Of a stretch of DNA of 64,000 nucleotides, positions 17,337-25,580 are shown in pieces. The stretch comes from an uncultured Lachnospiraceae bacterium (GTDB taxonomy: Bacteria > Bacillota > Clostridia > Lachnospirales > Lachnospiraceae). The position numbers were made by a program, and so were the translations under genes. Every line of letters begins with the position of its first letter. Positions within the stretch are counted from its first letter, which is position 1. Under the pieces are notes generated by a model. That model was given only the letters and a program-made list of their open reading frames with translations, was not told the origin of the DNA and did not search any database. Location of the stretch: the NCBI GenBank assembly GCA_902779305.1, contig CACZBD010000009.1, forward strand, positions 1 through 64,000, given 5' to 3'.

Positions 17337-18344
17337 TTATGCATCAAACTGAGCGGCTTTCACACGCGGATCGATGAAGCCGTAGATAATATCCAACAGG
17401 AAAGTCACGATCAGTACCATAATGGTAATGATCAGTGTCGTAGCGGAGATCAGCGGATAGTCAGCCGCCGTTACCGCCGAATACATCGTGCTCCCGAGTC
17501 CCGGATAAGAGAAAATGATCTCTGCGACCAGGGCGCCGCCGATCATCGTACCGATGGAAAGCGCAAGACCCGTGATCTGCGGAAGCATCGCATTGCGGAA
17601 TACATAGCCGACGATCTTGCGGTCTTTCACGCCAAGGAAGCGGGCATATTTTACGTAATCCGCGTTTAATTCATAGATAGACATGGAACGCATACCGATC
17701 GCCTGTCCGCCGATCGAAATGATGACGATCGACCAGAACGGCAGCTGATAATGCGTGATCACGGACCGGATAAAGGCCCATGAGAAGTTCGGGATCTGGT
17801 CAAATGCATAACCGCCGGCTACCGGTGCGATCTTCCATTTGATCGCAAACAGTACAAGCAGTGTTACAGCCATACCAAACGCCGGAACATTGCTTAAAAA
17901 GATCGTGACCGGGAGCAGGACCTTGTCCCATCCTTTTCTTAAGTAGGCGGCAAGCGCCCCCAGCACATTTCCGAGGATCCACCCGACTAAGATCGCCGGC
18001 AATTGCAGACAGACCGTCCACCAGATCGCACTGGAAATGATGTTGCTGACTTTTCTGGGGTACTGTGAGAACGATGTTCCGAAGTCCCCCCTGAACATAT
18101 TTTTGATGAACAGCAGATACTGCTGCCACATCGGTTTATTGGTTCCGAATTCCTCCGCATATCTGTCGTAGATCTTCTGTACGGCCTTCGCATCGGCATT
18201 ACCGGCTGCCAGTTTCCCCGTGATCGCGGATACAGGATCCGCAGGCATGAGCCTTGGCAGGATAAAGTTCAATGTGACAGCCACGACAAAGGTGATCAGG
18301 AACCATATTATTTTCTTGGTGAAATATTTACGATAACCCTGCAT
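17337..18344 (-). CDS. Opp/Dpp-type ABC transporter permease (OppB-like)
   Basis: 335 residues with six predicted membrane segments, the first at about 10-30 ([20 protein letters not shown]). The OppB family pattern is present: [15 protein letters not shown] after the first segment, a periplasmic helix, then [20 protein letters not shown] with GVKDRKIV in the EAA loop. ATG 18344 follows AGGAGAAG. It is separated from the upstream binding-protein gene by a terminator-like hairpin. Confidence 0.92.
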   Translation of the reverse strand: MQGYRKYFTKKIIWFLITFVVAVTLNFILPRLMPADPVSAITGKLAAGNADAKAVQKIYDRYAEEFGTNKPMWQQYLLFIKNMFRGDFGTSFSQYPRKVSNIISSAIWWTVCLQLPAILVGWILGNVLGALAAYLRKGWDKVLLPVTIFLSNVPAFGMAVTLLVLFAIKWKIAPVAGGYAFDQIPNFSWAFIRSVITHYQLPFWSIVIISIGGQAIGMRSMSIYELNADYVKYARFLGVKDRKIVGYVFRNAMLPQITGLALSIGTMIGGALVAEIIFSYPGLGSTMYSAVTAADYPLISATTLIITIMVLIVTFLLDIIYGFIDPRVKAAQFDA

Positions 18345-18401
18345 GACTTCTCCTTACAAAAACAGTTAAGATAAAACACGAACATTTTCTGAAATGATTT
18401 T

Positions 18402-18447
18402 TGTAAAAAGGCGGCCATGCATCGACCAGTCGAAGCATGGCCACCTT
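18402..18447 (-). terminator. Terminator between the Opp-type binding protein and permease genes
   Basis: Arms AAGGCGGCCATGC (18408-18420) and GCATGGCCACCTT (18434-18446) pair with a 13-nt loop. On the minus strand the stem is followed by CCTTTTTAC. Partial read-through would give more binding protein than permease. Confidence 0.75.
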
Positions 18448-18480
18448 AGGTGTTACATTACTTTACGATATGTATTCAGA

Positions 18481-20388
18481 TTATTCTACCAATTCCAGAC
18501 CGTACAGTGCTGCAATACCGTAACCATCCGTACAATCCAAAGGAGGAATGTTACGTCCGTCATCAGCAGACGGGAAGTTCGTCCATACGGACTCGTTTAC
18601 AGCGTGGAACAGTGAAGGTCTGTACATTAATGAGAAGGAAGGAACCTCTGTTAAGTAGATCTTGGTCAGCTCGGTGTAAAGTTCCTTAACTTCATTTGCG
18701 TCAGTCGTAAGCGGGATCTGTTTGATCAGCTTATCAGCTTCGTCGTTCTTGTACTGTCCCCAGTTACCGGACCAGTTGTTCTCAACGCCTACATATTCGG
18801 AGCCGAGGAACTGATTTACACGGTGCCAAGGGTTCGAAGGAGAAGCTGCTTCCGGAGACCACATGAAGATCGCATATTCGGTCTGGGAAGGATCAACGAA
18901 TACTGTCTGGTAGATATCCCATTCAGGATACAGGGTTGTGATCTCAACACCGATCTTCTCGCCTGCAGCTGCAACGATTTCCATTGCTGCCTGCCAGTCT
19001 GTCCAACCGTTCGGGCAAACTGCGTTCAGGGAGATCTTCTCGCCGTTGTACTCACGATATCCGTCACCGTCGGAATCCTTCAGGCCTGCTTCGTCCAGAA
19101 GTGCGATCGCGCCGTCGATGTCGTTGCCTGCCCACTGCAGATCCTTGACTGCGTCATGATCATAGAGAGCCTGCTCACCGTCTGTCGGGTTCATCAGAGA
19201 TCTGGGAACATCCGAGAAGGAAGGAGACTGGTTCGTCATTGCGTTTGCAATGATGCTGTCATAATCAACTGCCATTGCGATTGCTTTACGAAGTGCTGCA
19301 TTGTCAGCAAGAACAGGCATGTTCATGTTGTACCATGCGGTCGGCATTGTTAAGCAAACGCCGTAAGGAGCTTCTTCATAATAGGTAGAGATCGGAAGAC
19401 CGTCTTTCTCCCACAGATCCTGTACGTTGGAGATGAACTGCTGGCAAACATCAACTTCGCCTGCCTGCAGAGCAGCCTGACCTGCCGGGTTATCAGCATA
19501 GATCGTGTGAGCGATGTATTTCGGAACCGGAAGGGATCCCCACATGGAAGCATCCTGTCCCCAGTAGTTGTCATCGCGGATCAGAACGACTTTCTGATCG
19601 TCAGCAAAGTACTTTGTGTAAGGGCCGGACCAAACGATGTCTTCGCCCGGATCGTTTAAGATCGCATTTGCATCGCCGCCGCAACGATCATATAAGGTGT
19701 CGATCCATGCAGCCTGTGCGATCGGAGTACCTGTTAAGAAGTCGATCACGAACAGCGGGTTCACCGGCTTGCCGTCATCTGTCAGAGCGGAGTAGATGGT
19801 GATGTTCTTGCCATCAGCTTCGATCTTGTCGATGTATGCGCCGTATGTGGAACCTGTTCCGTTACCGATCTCAACGCCGATATCGAATGTGCGGACAACG
19901 TCTGCGCCCGTTACATCGGATCCGTCAGACCATTTTGCAGCATCCTTGATCTTAACGGACAGCTCTGTCTGGTCATCATTCCATTTGTAATCACCGTCTG
20001 CCAGCAGAGGCATGCACTTGCCGGAAAGGGGATCATACATATAAAGTGTTTCGAACATCAGTGTACGATAACCGGATGCACCGCCGGCGATCGCCATGGA
20101 GTTGTTCTGGTTTACACCGATCACGTTCCAGCTGTTGACAACACCCCACTGCTGGCCTGCGAAATACAGTGTCTCGTCACGAGGAAGTTCACCTTCTGCT
20201 GTAGTAGCTTCTTCTTCAGCAGGAGCTTCGTCTGCCGGAGCGGGCTCCTCAGCAGCCGGTTCTTCTGTCGCTGCGGGTTCTGCTGCGGGTGCAGCTGCTT
20301 CCTGCGCGCCACAACCTGCCAGCAGGCTTGCGGTCATTGCGGAAACTGCAACGATAGAAATGAGTTTTTTGATCAGATTGTTCTTCAT
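18481..20388 (-). CDS. Opp/Dpp-type ABC transporter substrate-binding lipoprotein
   Basis: 635 residues. A signal peptide ends at the lipobox LLAGC (Cys about 26), so the protein is membrane-anchored by lipid. Residues about 27-65 are an acidic Ala/Pro/Glu linker. The rest is the SBP_bac_5 fold, with MYDPLSGKCMPLLADGDYKW, YKWNDDQTELSVKIKDAAKW and WSDGSDVTGADVVRTFD blocks. A strong GGGAGG lies about 11 bases from the ATG. It is divergent from an AraC regulator at 20770, which may control it. Opp-type binding proteins carry peptides or oligosaccharides; the ligand cannot be read here. Confidence 0.92.
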   Translation of the reverse strand: MKNNLIKKLISIVAVSAMTASLLAGCGAQEAAAPAAEPAATEEPAAEEPAPADEAPAEEEATTAEGELPRDETLYFAGQQWGVVNSWNVIGVNQNNSMAIAGGASGYRTLMFETLYMYDPLSGKCMPLLADGDYKWNDDQTELSVKIKDAAKWSDGSDVTGADVVRTFDIGVEIGNGTGSTYGAYIDKIEADGKNITIYSALTDDGKPVNPLFVIDFLTGTPIAQAAWIDTLYDRCGGDANAILNDPGEDIVWSGPYTKYFADDQKVVLIRDDNYWGQDASMWGSLPVPKYIAHTIYADNPAGQAALQAGEVDVCQQFISNVQDLWEKDGLPISTYYEEAPYGVCLTMPTAWYNMNMPVLADNAALRKAIAMAVDYDSIIANAMTNQSPSFSDVPRSLMNPTDGEQALYDHDAVKDLQWAGNDIDGAIALLDEAGLKDSDGDGYREYNGEKISLNAVCPNGWTDWQAAMEIVAAAGEKIGVEITTLYPEWDIYQTVFVDPSQTEYAIFMWSPEAASPSNPWHRVNQFLGSEYVGVENNWSGNWGQYKNDEADKLIKQIPLTTDANEVKELYTELTKIYLTEVPSFSLMYRPSLFHAVNESVWTNFPSADDGRNIPPLDCTDGYGIAALYGLELVE

Positions 20389-20769
20389 TCCTTCTTTTTC
20401 CTCCCATAAAAATGATTGATTGATAGAAAATGTTCACAATTCGTTGCCGAATCGATGAGAGTATGCTACCATAGGGCTATGCTATTTTATATCATATTTC
20501 CCCGATTGATATAATTTTTTCCTTCTCTTTTGATATGAATTGTGCTTTTTTCTTGTTTTGCACGAATATTTACTTTTTGTTTTGTGCATTTTGACCCGAA
20601 TTATGTCGACATCCTGATCCGGTTTTTCGTAAATTTACTTAAACGTTTTCGTAAACCCTCCGGGGTGATTTTTATAAGAGTTCCTAATTCTTGCTATTAC
20701 CAATAGTTACATTTCCTACTGTATGTGACGGTGTCGTAAGCGAGCTATCTCTGTGGAGGTGCAGCAGTT
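20389..20769. promoter_or_regulatory. Divergent regulatory region, opp binding protein / AraC regulator
   Basis: 381 bases without a gene, A/T-rich in the middle. It carries a perfect 10-bp direct repeat TTTTCGTAAA at 20624-20633 and 20646-20655, exactly 22 bp apart, plus an imperfect inverted repeat GTTACAT/ATGTGAC at 20706-20729. I see no confident -35/-10 pair for either gene. Confidence 0.45.
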
Positions 20770-22005
20770 ATGAAATTATCGGAAAGCGGCAGGTCCGGCG
20801 AGATCCTGAATAACTATTATCAGAATACGCGGATGCCGGTCTGGGTTTATGACAAAAATCTGAAGCTCAAATTTACGAATTTTACCAGCGCAGCGCTCCT
20901 GCATCTGATGGACGCGGTGGAGCCTGTTGCCGCAAAATACAGAGATGATGCCAATTATACGGATTTTATGAAACTGTACGGAAATGAGAATGAAGTCTAT
21001 CTGTGCTTCCAGGTCTCCCCGGACAGGCGTCATTCCAATATCGTCGTGATCGGACCGGGGCTTCTGACTTATCCGACCGAAGATGCCTGGGCGGAACTGA
21101 CCTTCCACAGACACATCTGGTCAAGCCGACGGGAGGAAGCGCTGCAGCTGATCCCCGTTCTGACACTTGAAGCCTTTCTTTCCAACAGCCGCTTCATCAT
21201 GCAGAGCTGCGGGATCTACCATCTGAATCCGATGCAGATCGCGGATACGCTTCCCAGGACCAACTATTATTTTACTGAATCCGCAAAGCCGGATTTCCTT
21301 GCCGGGGAACTGCAGGCCGGATTCTACTCCGTGAAACAGGCGCATGAGACCGAACGTGCTTTATCCTACAACATCCGCAAAGGGCTCGTCGATGCCGTGG
21401 ACGCGATCCTGATCCAACAGGACCGCATGGTTCTGCTTCTTCCGGCGGAATCTCACAAGGATAATCTCGTCTACGCGATCGCGCTCTTATCTATAGGAAG
21501 AAACGCCGCCATCACGGGCGGGATGCGCGCGGAAGCCGCCTATGCGCTCTTTCATTCCTATTCGATCCAACTGCAGTCCTGCCATCAGAGCCAGGAATTC
21601 TACAGGCTGACGCACAACGCGCTCTGTGCGTTTGCGGAAGGCGTGCAAAGCGTTTCCGTTCAGGTTCTTTCCGTCTATTCCGATACCGTTAGAAACTGTA
21701 TCCATGAGATCAACGCAAGGCTCCCGGGCAAGATCACGGTTGAAGAGCTGGCGGAAGCCGTACATCTGACGCCGAAGTATCTCTCGGCGCTCTTCTGTAA
21801 AGAAACCGGGGAAACGCTGACGCAGTATTCCAACAAGCTCAGGATCAGCCGGGCCAAGCACATGCTCGAAGCCACGGAGCTGTCCTATCTGGAGATCAGC
21901 GACACGCTGGAATTCTGTTCCCAGAGCCACTTTACCTCGACTTTCAAAAAAATAGTCGGTATTACGCCACGCGAATACCGACTCAGGAATCACCACGCTT
22001 CGTGA
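20770..22005 (+). CDS. AraC-family transcriptional regulator
   Basis: 411 residues. The C-terminal 100 residues form two helix-turn-helix motifs: ITVEELAEAVHLTPKYLSAL with FCKETGETLTQYSNKLRISR, then YLEISDTLEFCSQSHFTSTF and FKKIVGITPREYR, the AraC signature. The N-terminal 300 residues hold a sensor region that begins PAS-like (MPVWVYDKNLKLKFTNF) and is not a cupin. ATG 20770 follows GGAGGTGCAGCAGTT. Divergent placement suggests it regulates the Opp-type transporter; a direct repeat spaced 22 bp in the gap is a candidate site. Confidence 0.9.
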   Translation: MKLSESGRSGEILNNYYQNTRMPVWVYDKNLKLKFTNFTSAALLHLMDAVEPVAAKYRDDANYTDFMKLYGNENEVYLCFQVSPDRRHSNIVVIGPGLLTYPTEDAWAELTFHRHIWSSRREEALQLIPVLTLEAFLSNSRFIMQSCGIYHLNPMQIADTLPRTNYYFTESAKPDFLAGELQAGFYSVKQAHETERALSYNIRKGLVDAVDAILIQQDRMVLLLPAESHKDNLVYAIALLSIGRNAAITGGMRAEAAYALFHSYSIQLQSCHQSQEFYRLTHNALCAFAEGVQSVSVQVLSVYSDTVRNCIHEINARLPGKITVEELAEAVHLTPKYLSALFCKETGETLTQYSNKLRISRAKHMLEATELSYLEISDTLEFCSQSHFTSTFKKIVGITPREYRLRNHHAS

Positions 22006-22018
22006 TGGTTTTTAATTT
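21992..22018 (+). terminator. Weak terminator overlapping the end of the AraC gene
   Basis: CACCACG-CTT-CGTGATG forms a 7-bp stem with one mismatch that overlaps the stop codon, and GGTTTTTAATTTT follows. It lies in the gap between convergent genes. Confidence 0.4.
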
Positions 22019-22707
22019 TGTCCGTAATAAGCATTTGCCCCGTGTTTCCGGTAATAATGCTTATCCTGCAGTTCCTGCGGCGCAGGCTTCACATCGGGGT
22101 TGATCAGCTCACATCTGGTCGCCATCTTGGCAACCTCTTCCAGAACTACGGCATTGTGAACCGCATCATGCGCGTCTTTCCCCCAGGTGAACGGGCCGTG
22201 ATTTTTACAGAGCACGGCAGGCATCGCCAGGATGTCCTGCACGTTGGCTTTGAAATAGTCCACGATCAGGATGCCGGTGTTCTTCTCATAGCCTGCATCA
22301 ATCTCTTCCTTTGTCAGGTTTCTGACACAGGGGATCTCTCCGTACATATAGTCGGCGTGCGTGGTCCCGTAGCAGGGGATCCCTCTTCCCGCCTGCGCCC
22401 AACTGGTCGCCCAGGGAGAATGTGTATGCACAACACCGCCGATCTCACCAAAAGCCTTGTACAATTCCACATGTGTGGCCGTGTCGGAAGACGGTTTGTA
22501 TTTTCCTTCCACCACTTCCCCGTCAAGATTTACGATGACCATGTCATCCGGCGTCAGTCTGTCATATTCCACACCGCTCGGTTTGATCGCAAACAGACCG
22601 CTTTCCCGGTCGATCCCGCTGACATTTCCCCAGGTAAAAGTCACCAGCCCGTACTTCGGCAAAAGCATGTTTGCTTCATAGACTTCCTTTTTTAACTGTT
22701 CAAGCAT
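22012..22707 (-). CDS. araD: L-ribulose-5-phosphate 4-epimerase
   Basis: 231 residues from ATG 22707 ([20 protein letters not shown]), exactly the length of E. coli AraD; the upstream extension to 22740 lacks a ribosome binding site while AGGAGAAG precedes ATG 22707. The enzyme converts L-ribulose 5-phosphate to D-xylulose 5-phosphate. Class II aldolase motifs: [48 protein letters not shown] (zinc-binding HTHS) and KNHGPFTWG. It is the last gene of the DUF4867-isomerase-araD operon, separated from the isomerase by a hairpin. Confidence 0.95.
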   Translation of the reverse strand: MLEQLKKEVYEANMLLPKYGLVTFTWGNVSGIDRESGLFAIKPSGVEYDRLTPDDMVIVNLDGEVVEGKYKPSSDTATHVELYKAFGEIGGVVHTHSPWATSWAQAGRGIPCYGTTHADYMYGEIPCVRNLTKEEIDAGYEKNTGILIVDYFKANVQDILAMPAVLCKNHGPFTWGKDAHDAVHNAVVLEEVAKMATRCELINPDVKPAPQELQDKHYYRKHGANAYYGQN

Positions 22708-22725
22708 CTTTCTTCTCCTGTTTGA

Positions 22726-22752
22726 TAAAGGGAGGCTCAAAAGAGCCCCCCC
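22726..22752 (-). terminator. Hairpin/attenuator between the isomerase and araD
   Basis: GGGAGGCTC (22730-22738) pairs with GAGCCCCCC (22743-22751) around an AAAA loop; on the minus-strand RNA the mismatch is a G-U pair, followed by TTTATC. Partial termination would give less araD than isomerase. Confidence 0.6.
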
Positions 22753-22779
22753 TCATGATTTTCATATGATCCGAAAAGC

Positions 22780-24267
22780 TTATGCAAACGGATTCTCGCT
22801 CGGATAACGAACGCCTGCCGGCTGGTTGTAGCCGATCTCGTCAAGCGCAACGCCGATGTATTTGAATACTTCGAACAGAGCCTTGCCGAAGTGGCCAAAT
22901 GCAACTGCGCCGTGATGCGGGAAGTTCTTCTCGATCAGTGCGTGACGGTAGAAACGGCCCATCTCAGGGATCGCGAATACGCCGATGCCGCCGAAGGATC
23001 TTGTCGGAACATCGAGGACTTCACCCTCTGCAACATATGCGCGAAGGATGTTGTCGGCTGTGGACTGCAGACGGTAGAATGTAATCTTGCCCGGAGCGAT
23101 GTCGCCTTCGAGCGTGCCGTTCGTAACCTCTACAGGCAGAGAACGTGCCATGATCGCCTGATATTCCATGGAAGCCTTCTTCAGTTTCTTGGAGCAGGTG
23201 TTGCCGCAGTGGAAGCCCATGAATGTATCGGTATGCTTGTAATCGAATTTGCCCTTGATGGAATCTTCGTACATGCACTTCGGAACGGAGTTGTTGATAT
23301 CGAGCAGTGTTACGATATCGTCGGATACAGCCGTGCCGATGAACTCAGACAGGCAGCCGTAAATGTCAACTTCACAGGAAACCGGAATGCCGCGTCCTGT
23401 CAGACGGCTGTTCACATAGCAGGGAACAAAACCGAACATGGTCTGGAATGCAGGCCAGCATTTGCCGGCGATCGCGAAGTATTTCTTGGAGCCTTTATGT
23501 GCTTCGATCCAGTCAAGCAGCGTCAGCTCGTACTGTGCAAGCTTCGGAAGCACTTCCGGCTTGTTGTTGCCAGCGCCGAGTTCCGCTTCCATATCTTTCA
23601 CTACATCCGGGATACGGGGATCGTTGTCCAGCTTGTGATAAGCTTCGAACAGATCCAGCTCGGAGTTCTCTTCGATCTCAACACCGAGATTGTAAAGCTG
23701 TTTGATCGGTGCGTTACAAGCAAGGAAGTTCAGCGGTCTGGGGCCGAAACCGAAGATCTTCAGGTCTTTCAGGCCTGCGATCGCGCGTGCGATGGGAACG
23801 AACTCATGGATCATATCCGCACAGTCTTCCGCATCACCGACCGGATACTCGGGGATGTAAGCCTTTACGTTACGAAGCGCCAGGTTGTAGCTTGCGTTCA
23901 GCATGCCGCAGTATGCATCGCCGCGTCCGCTGGTCGTAACGGAATCATAATCCTCTTCTGCAGCCGCGCAGAACATCTTCGGGCCGTCAAAATTCTGGGC
24001 AAGCATCGTCTCGGAGATCTCCGGACCGAAGTTGCCAAGATATACGCAAAGTGCGTTACAGCCTGCTTTTTTGATATCTTCCAGGGCCTGCTGCATATGG
24101 ATCTCGCTCTCAACGATACATACGGGGCACTCGTAGATTTCAGCTGCATCATATTTCTTCTGATATGCTGCAACCAGGGCTTTTCTTCTGTTTACGGAAA
24201 GAGATTCCGGGAAACAGTCGCGGGATACCGCTACGATACCGATTTTGATTTTGGGAATGTTGTTCAT
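22780..24267 (-). CDS. L-fucose/L-arabinose isomerase-family sugar isomerase
   Basis: 495 residues, full length for this isomerase superfamily. These metal-dependent cytoplasmic enzymes interconvert aldoses and ketoses. Recognisable features: N-terminal KIGIVAVSRDCFPES, a GPRPLNFLACNAP block, CWPAFQTMFGFVPC, and FMGFHCGNTC and FPHHGAVAFGHFGKA near the C-terminus, the region of the FucI/AraA C-terminal domain. It is neither canonical AraA nor XylA. The neighbouring XylB-like kinase and AraD suggest an L-arabinose (via L-ribulose) or related pentose substrate, which is inference. Confidence 0.8.
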   Translation of the reverse strand: MNNIPKIKIGIVAVSRDCFPESLSVNRRKALVAAYQKKYDAAEIYECPVCIVESEIHMQQALEDIKKAGCNALCVYLGNFGPEISETMLAQNFDGPKMFCAAAEEDYDSVTTSGRGDAYCGMLNASYNLALRNVKAYIPEYPVGDAEDCADMIHEFVPIARAIAGLKDLKIFGFGPRPLNFLACNAPIKQLYNLGVEIEENSELDLFEAYHKLDNDPRIPDVVKDMEAELGAGNNKPEVLPKLAQYELTLLDWIEAHKGSKKYFAIAGKCWPAFQTMFGFVPCYVNSRLTGRGIPVSCEVDIYGCLSEFIGTAVSDDIVTLLDINNSVPKCMYEDSIKGKFDYKHTDTFMGFHCGNTCSKKLKKASMEYQAIMARSLPVEVTNGTLEGDIAPGKITFYRLQSTADNILRAYVAEGEVLDVPTRSFGGIGVFAIPEMGRFYRHALIEKNFPHHGAVAFGHFGKALFEVFKYIGVALDEIGYNQPAGVRYPSENPFA

Positions 24268-24364
24268 TGTAATCCTCCTGTTATATTTTTATTTTTATGC
24301 CGTCCCGATCCTCCTCGCTGCGATTTGTCGGACGGATTCATGCAAGATCAGTTGCTCTTTCCCA

Positions 24365-24982
24365 TCAAACGTGAATGTTCTCACCGACAAGTCCGGCAAA
24401 AGAACCTTCGATGTTTGCATCCTTATGGCTGATCAGCCATTTGTTTCTTGCAAAGAGCAGTTTATCTTCAGGTGTGGATGAAACGGAAAAATCAAGGTCT
24501 GTGTTGGTTTCCTTCGGAAGCACAACGCCGACACGGAATTTGTTGCCGTTTGCATTGCAGGGCGCATAGTGCAGCGTTGTCGCATAGCATTCCACCGCCG
24601 TGCCTGCCGGGATCAGAAAAGCTTCCATTTTGGATGTATCATAGGTAAGATCATCCGTAATGTCCTGTTCGCTCCCCCAGAGCATGATGCAGTCTGTCGC
24701 TGCGATGTTGATCTCGGAATCACGGTGATATTCCACCGCATTCAGATAGATGTTGTCCCCGTTGCAGTAGCCGTACTGCACAGGCATTCCGCCGTAAAGG
24801 CTCTCGCGGACCGCTTTCATTTCCGGTGTTGCCTCAAGTTCCGGCCTTCCCGGTTCGTAGATCACATCAGCGTCCGGGCAGGGAAGCGTCTTCAGTACTT
24901 CGATGGAAGCGCTGAAATCGATCCCTTTGATGACTTTTCCGTACTTTCTAAAAGACGGGTCATTCACACTTTTGATAACCAT
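24365..24982 (-). CDS. DUF4867 family cupin-like protein
   Basis: 205 residues, soluble, beta-rich, with no signal peptide. It resembles the DUF4867 family often found beside FucI-type isomerases and FGGY kinases in Clostridia. A central DIYLNAVEYHRDSEINIAAT-like block and MEAFLIPAGTAVECYATTLH look cupin-like, with H and E residues that could bind metal. The role is unproven: an aldose epimerase or isomerase accessory is plausible. It is the first gene of the operon behind a ROK operator; ATG 24982 follows GGAGGGTACTT. Confidence 0.7.
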   Translation of the reverse strand: MVIKSVNDPSFRKYGKVIKGIDFSASIEVLKTLPCPDADVIYEPGRPELEATPEMKAVRESLYGGMPVQYGYCNGDNIYLNAVEYHRDSEINIAATDCIMLWGSEQDITDDLTYDTSKMEAFLIPAGTAVECYATTLHYAPCNANGNKFRVGVVLPKETNTDLDFSVSSTPEDKLLFARNKWLISHKDANIEGSFAGLVGENIHV

Positions 24983-25014
24983 AAGTACCCTCCTACCTTT
25001 CTTCCTGATTCAAC

Positions 25015-25035
25015 TTAGTTTAATCAGTAAACTAA
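25015..25035. promoter_or_regulatory. ROK/XylR operator site 1 (DUF4867-isomerase-araD operon)
   Basis: A perfect inverted repeat, TTAGTTTA (25015-25022), 5-bp spacer, TAAACTAA (25028-25035). It begins 4 bp downstream of the -10 of the operon promoter and so covers the transcription start. Two variants lie at xylB and the ROK gene. Confidence 0.8.
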
Positions 25036-25039
25036 ATTG

Positions 25040-25068
25040 ATGCTAACATGCCGCACAGATTCCGTCAA
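25040..25068 (-). promoter_or_regulatory. Sigma-A promoter of the DUF4867-isomerase-araD operon
   Basis: Minus strand: -35 TTGACG (25063-25068), 17-bp spacer, -10 TAGCAT (25040-25045) with a TGT just before it. It lies directly upstream of operator site 1. Confidence 0.65.
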
Positions 25069-25133
25069 GCGAAACATCATGCGGCCATCGTCACTATTGT
25101 ACAACATCCGGAACGGATTATCATCCTTTTTCG

Positions 25134-25162
25134 TTGATTTTTCCTAAAAATCATGTTATATT
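25134..25162 (+). promoter_or_regulatory. Promoter of the 73-residue gene
   Basis: -35 TTGATT (25134-25139), 17-bp spacer, extended -10 TG-T-TATATT (25157-25162). An 8-bp stem, TCCGGCGC/GCGCCGGA (25174-25181 with 25193-25200), follows in the leader. Confidence 0.55.
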
Positions 25163-25236
25163 TTTCTTAACTTTCCGGCGCGGGCGATCAGGGCGCCGGA
25201 TTACATTTCCTAAAAGGGTTTTTTGGAGGTTTTCTG

Positions 25237-25458
25237 ATGGATTACGATCCCAATCTGCTGCAGTGCTATATCCTGCTTTCCACCGACGAACTGAAGGCGA
25301 TCGGCGATCTCTTTGATGCGCACGAACGAGAAAGCGTCCAGAAAGCGATCAAGACCATGATCCAGGTATATATTAAGGAACATACCAGGGAAGACCGGGT
25401 GCAGATGGAAAGTGAGGAAGCCTGGGATAAACTGAAGGATCTGATGGCAAACAGATGA
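25237..25458 (+). CDS. Small hypothetical protein, 73 residues
   Basis: An acidic, mainly helical protein (LLSTDELKAIGDLFDAHERE, then VQKAIKTMIQVYIKEHTRED and ESEEAWDKLKDLMANR) with no membrane segment. I do not recognise the family. That it is a real gene is supported by a promoter upstream, GGAGG 8 bases before the ATG, and a terminator just after the stop. It lies between two ROK-controlled promoters but has no ROK operator of its own. Confidence 0.6.
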   Translation: MDYDPNLLQCYILLSTDELKAIGDLFDAHERESVQKAIKTMIQVYIKEHTREDRVQMESEEAWDKLKDLMANR

Positions 25459-25465
25459 TAGGACA

Positions 25466-25490
25466 AAAGCAGGCTGCGGCCTGTTTTTTA
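25466..25490 (+). terminator. Terminator after the 73-residue gene
   Basis: AAAGCAGGC pairs with GCCTGTTTT around a short TGCG loop, followed by TTTTTTATT. Confidence 0.7.
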
Positions 25491-25496
25491 TTGACA
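25491..25496 (+). promoter_or_regulatory. Consensus -35 element upstream of xylB
   Basis: A perfect TTGACA. At the 17-bp spacing the -10 would be TAGCCT; TATAGA lies at 22 bp. The -10 is therefore not assigned. Operator site 2 follows at 25528. Confidence 0.35.
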
Positions 25497-25527
25497 AAAA
25501 CAGGGCAATATAGTAGCCTATAGATAC

Positions 25528-25548
25528 TTAGTTTAGTGAATGAACTAT
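25528..25548. promoter_or_regulatory. ROK/XylR operator site 2 (xylB)
   Basis: TTAGTTTA (25528-25535), GTGAA, TGAACTAT (25541-25548): the left arm is perfect, the right arm matches the palindrome at 6 of 8 positions. It lies 33 bp upstream of the xylB start. Confidence 0.7.
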
Positions 25549-25580
25549 GTAATCCCATATAAAAATCACGGAGGTGTAAC

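Noticed and set aside
24300-24336. Terminator between the DUF4867 gene and the isomerase
   Set aside because: CCGTCC/GGACGG can pair, but the loop is long and no T-run follows; read-through in the operon is expected.
22891-24432. 513-codon open frame opposite the sugar isomerase
   Set aside because: Antisense to a well-recognised isomerase; its length follows from the codon bias of that gene.
25497-25525. c-di-GMP riboswitch core (CAGGGCAA)
   Set aside because: Only a short match; no paired stems or tetraloop receptor, and it lies in a promoter region.
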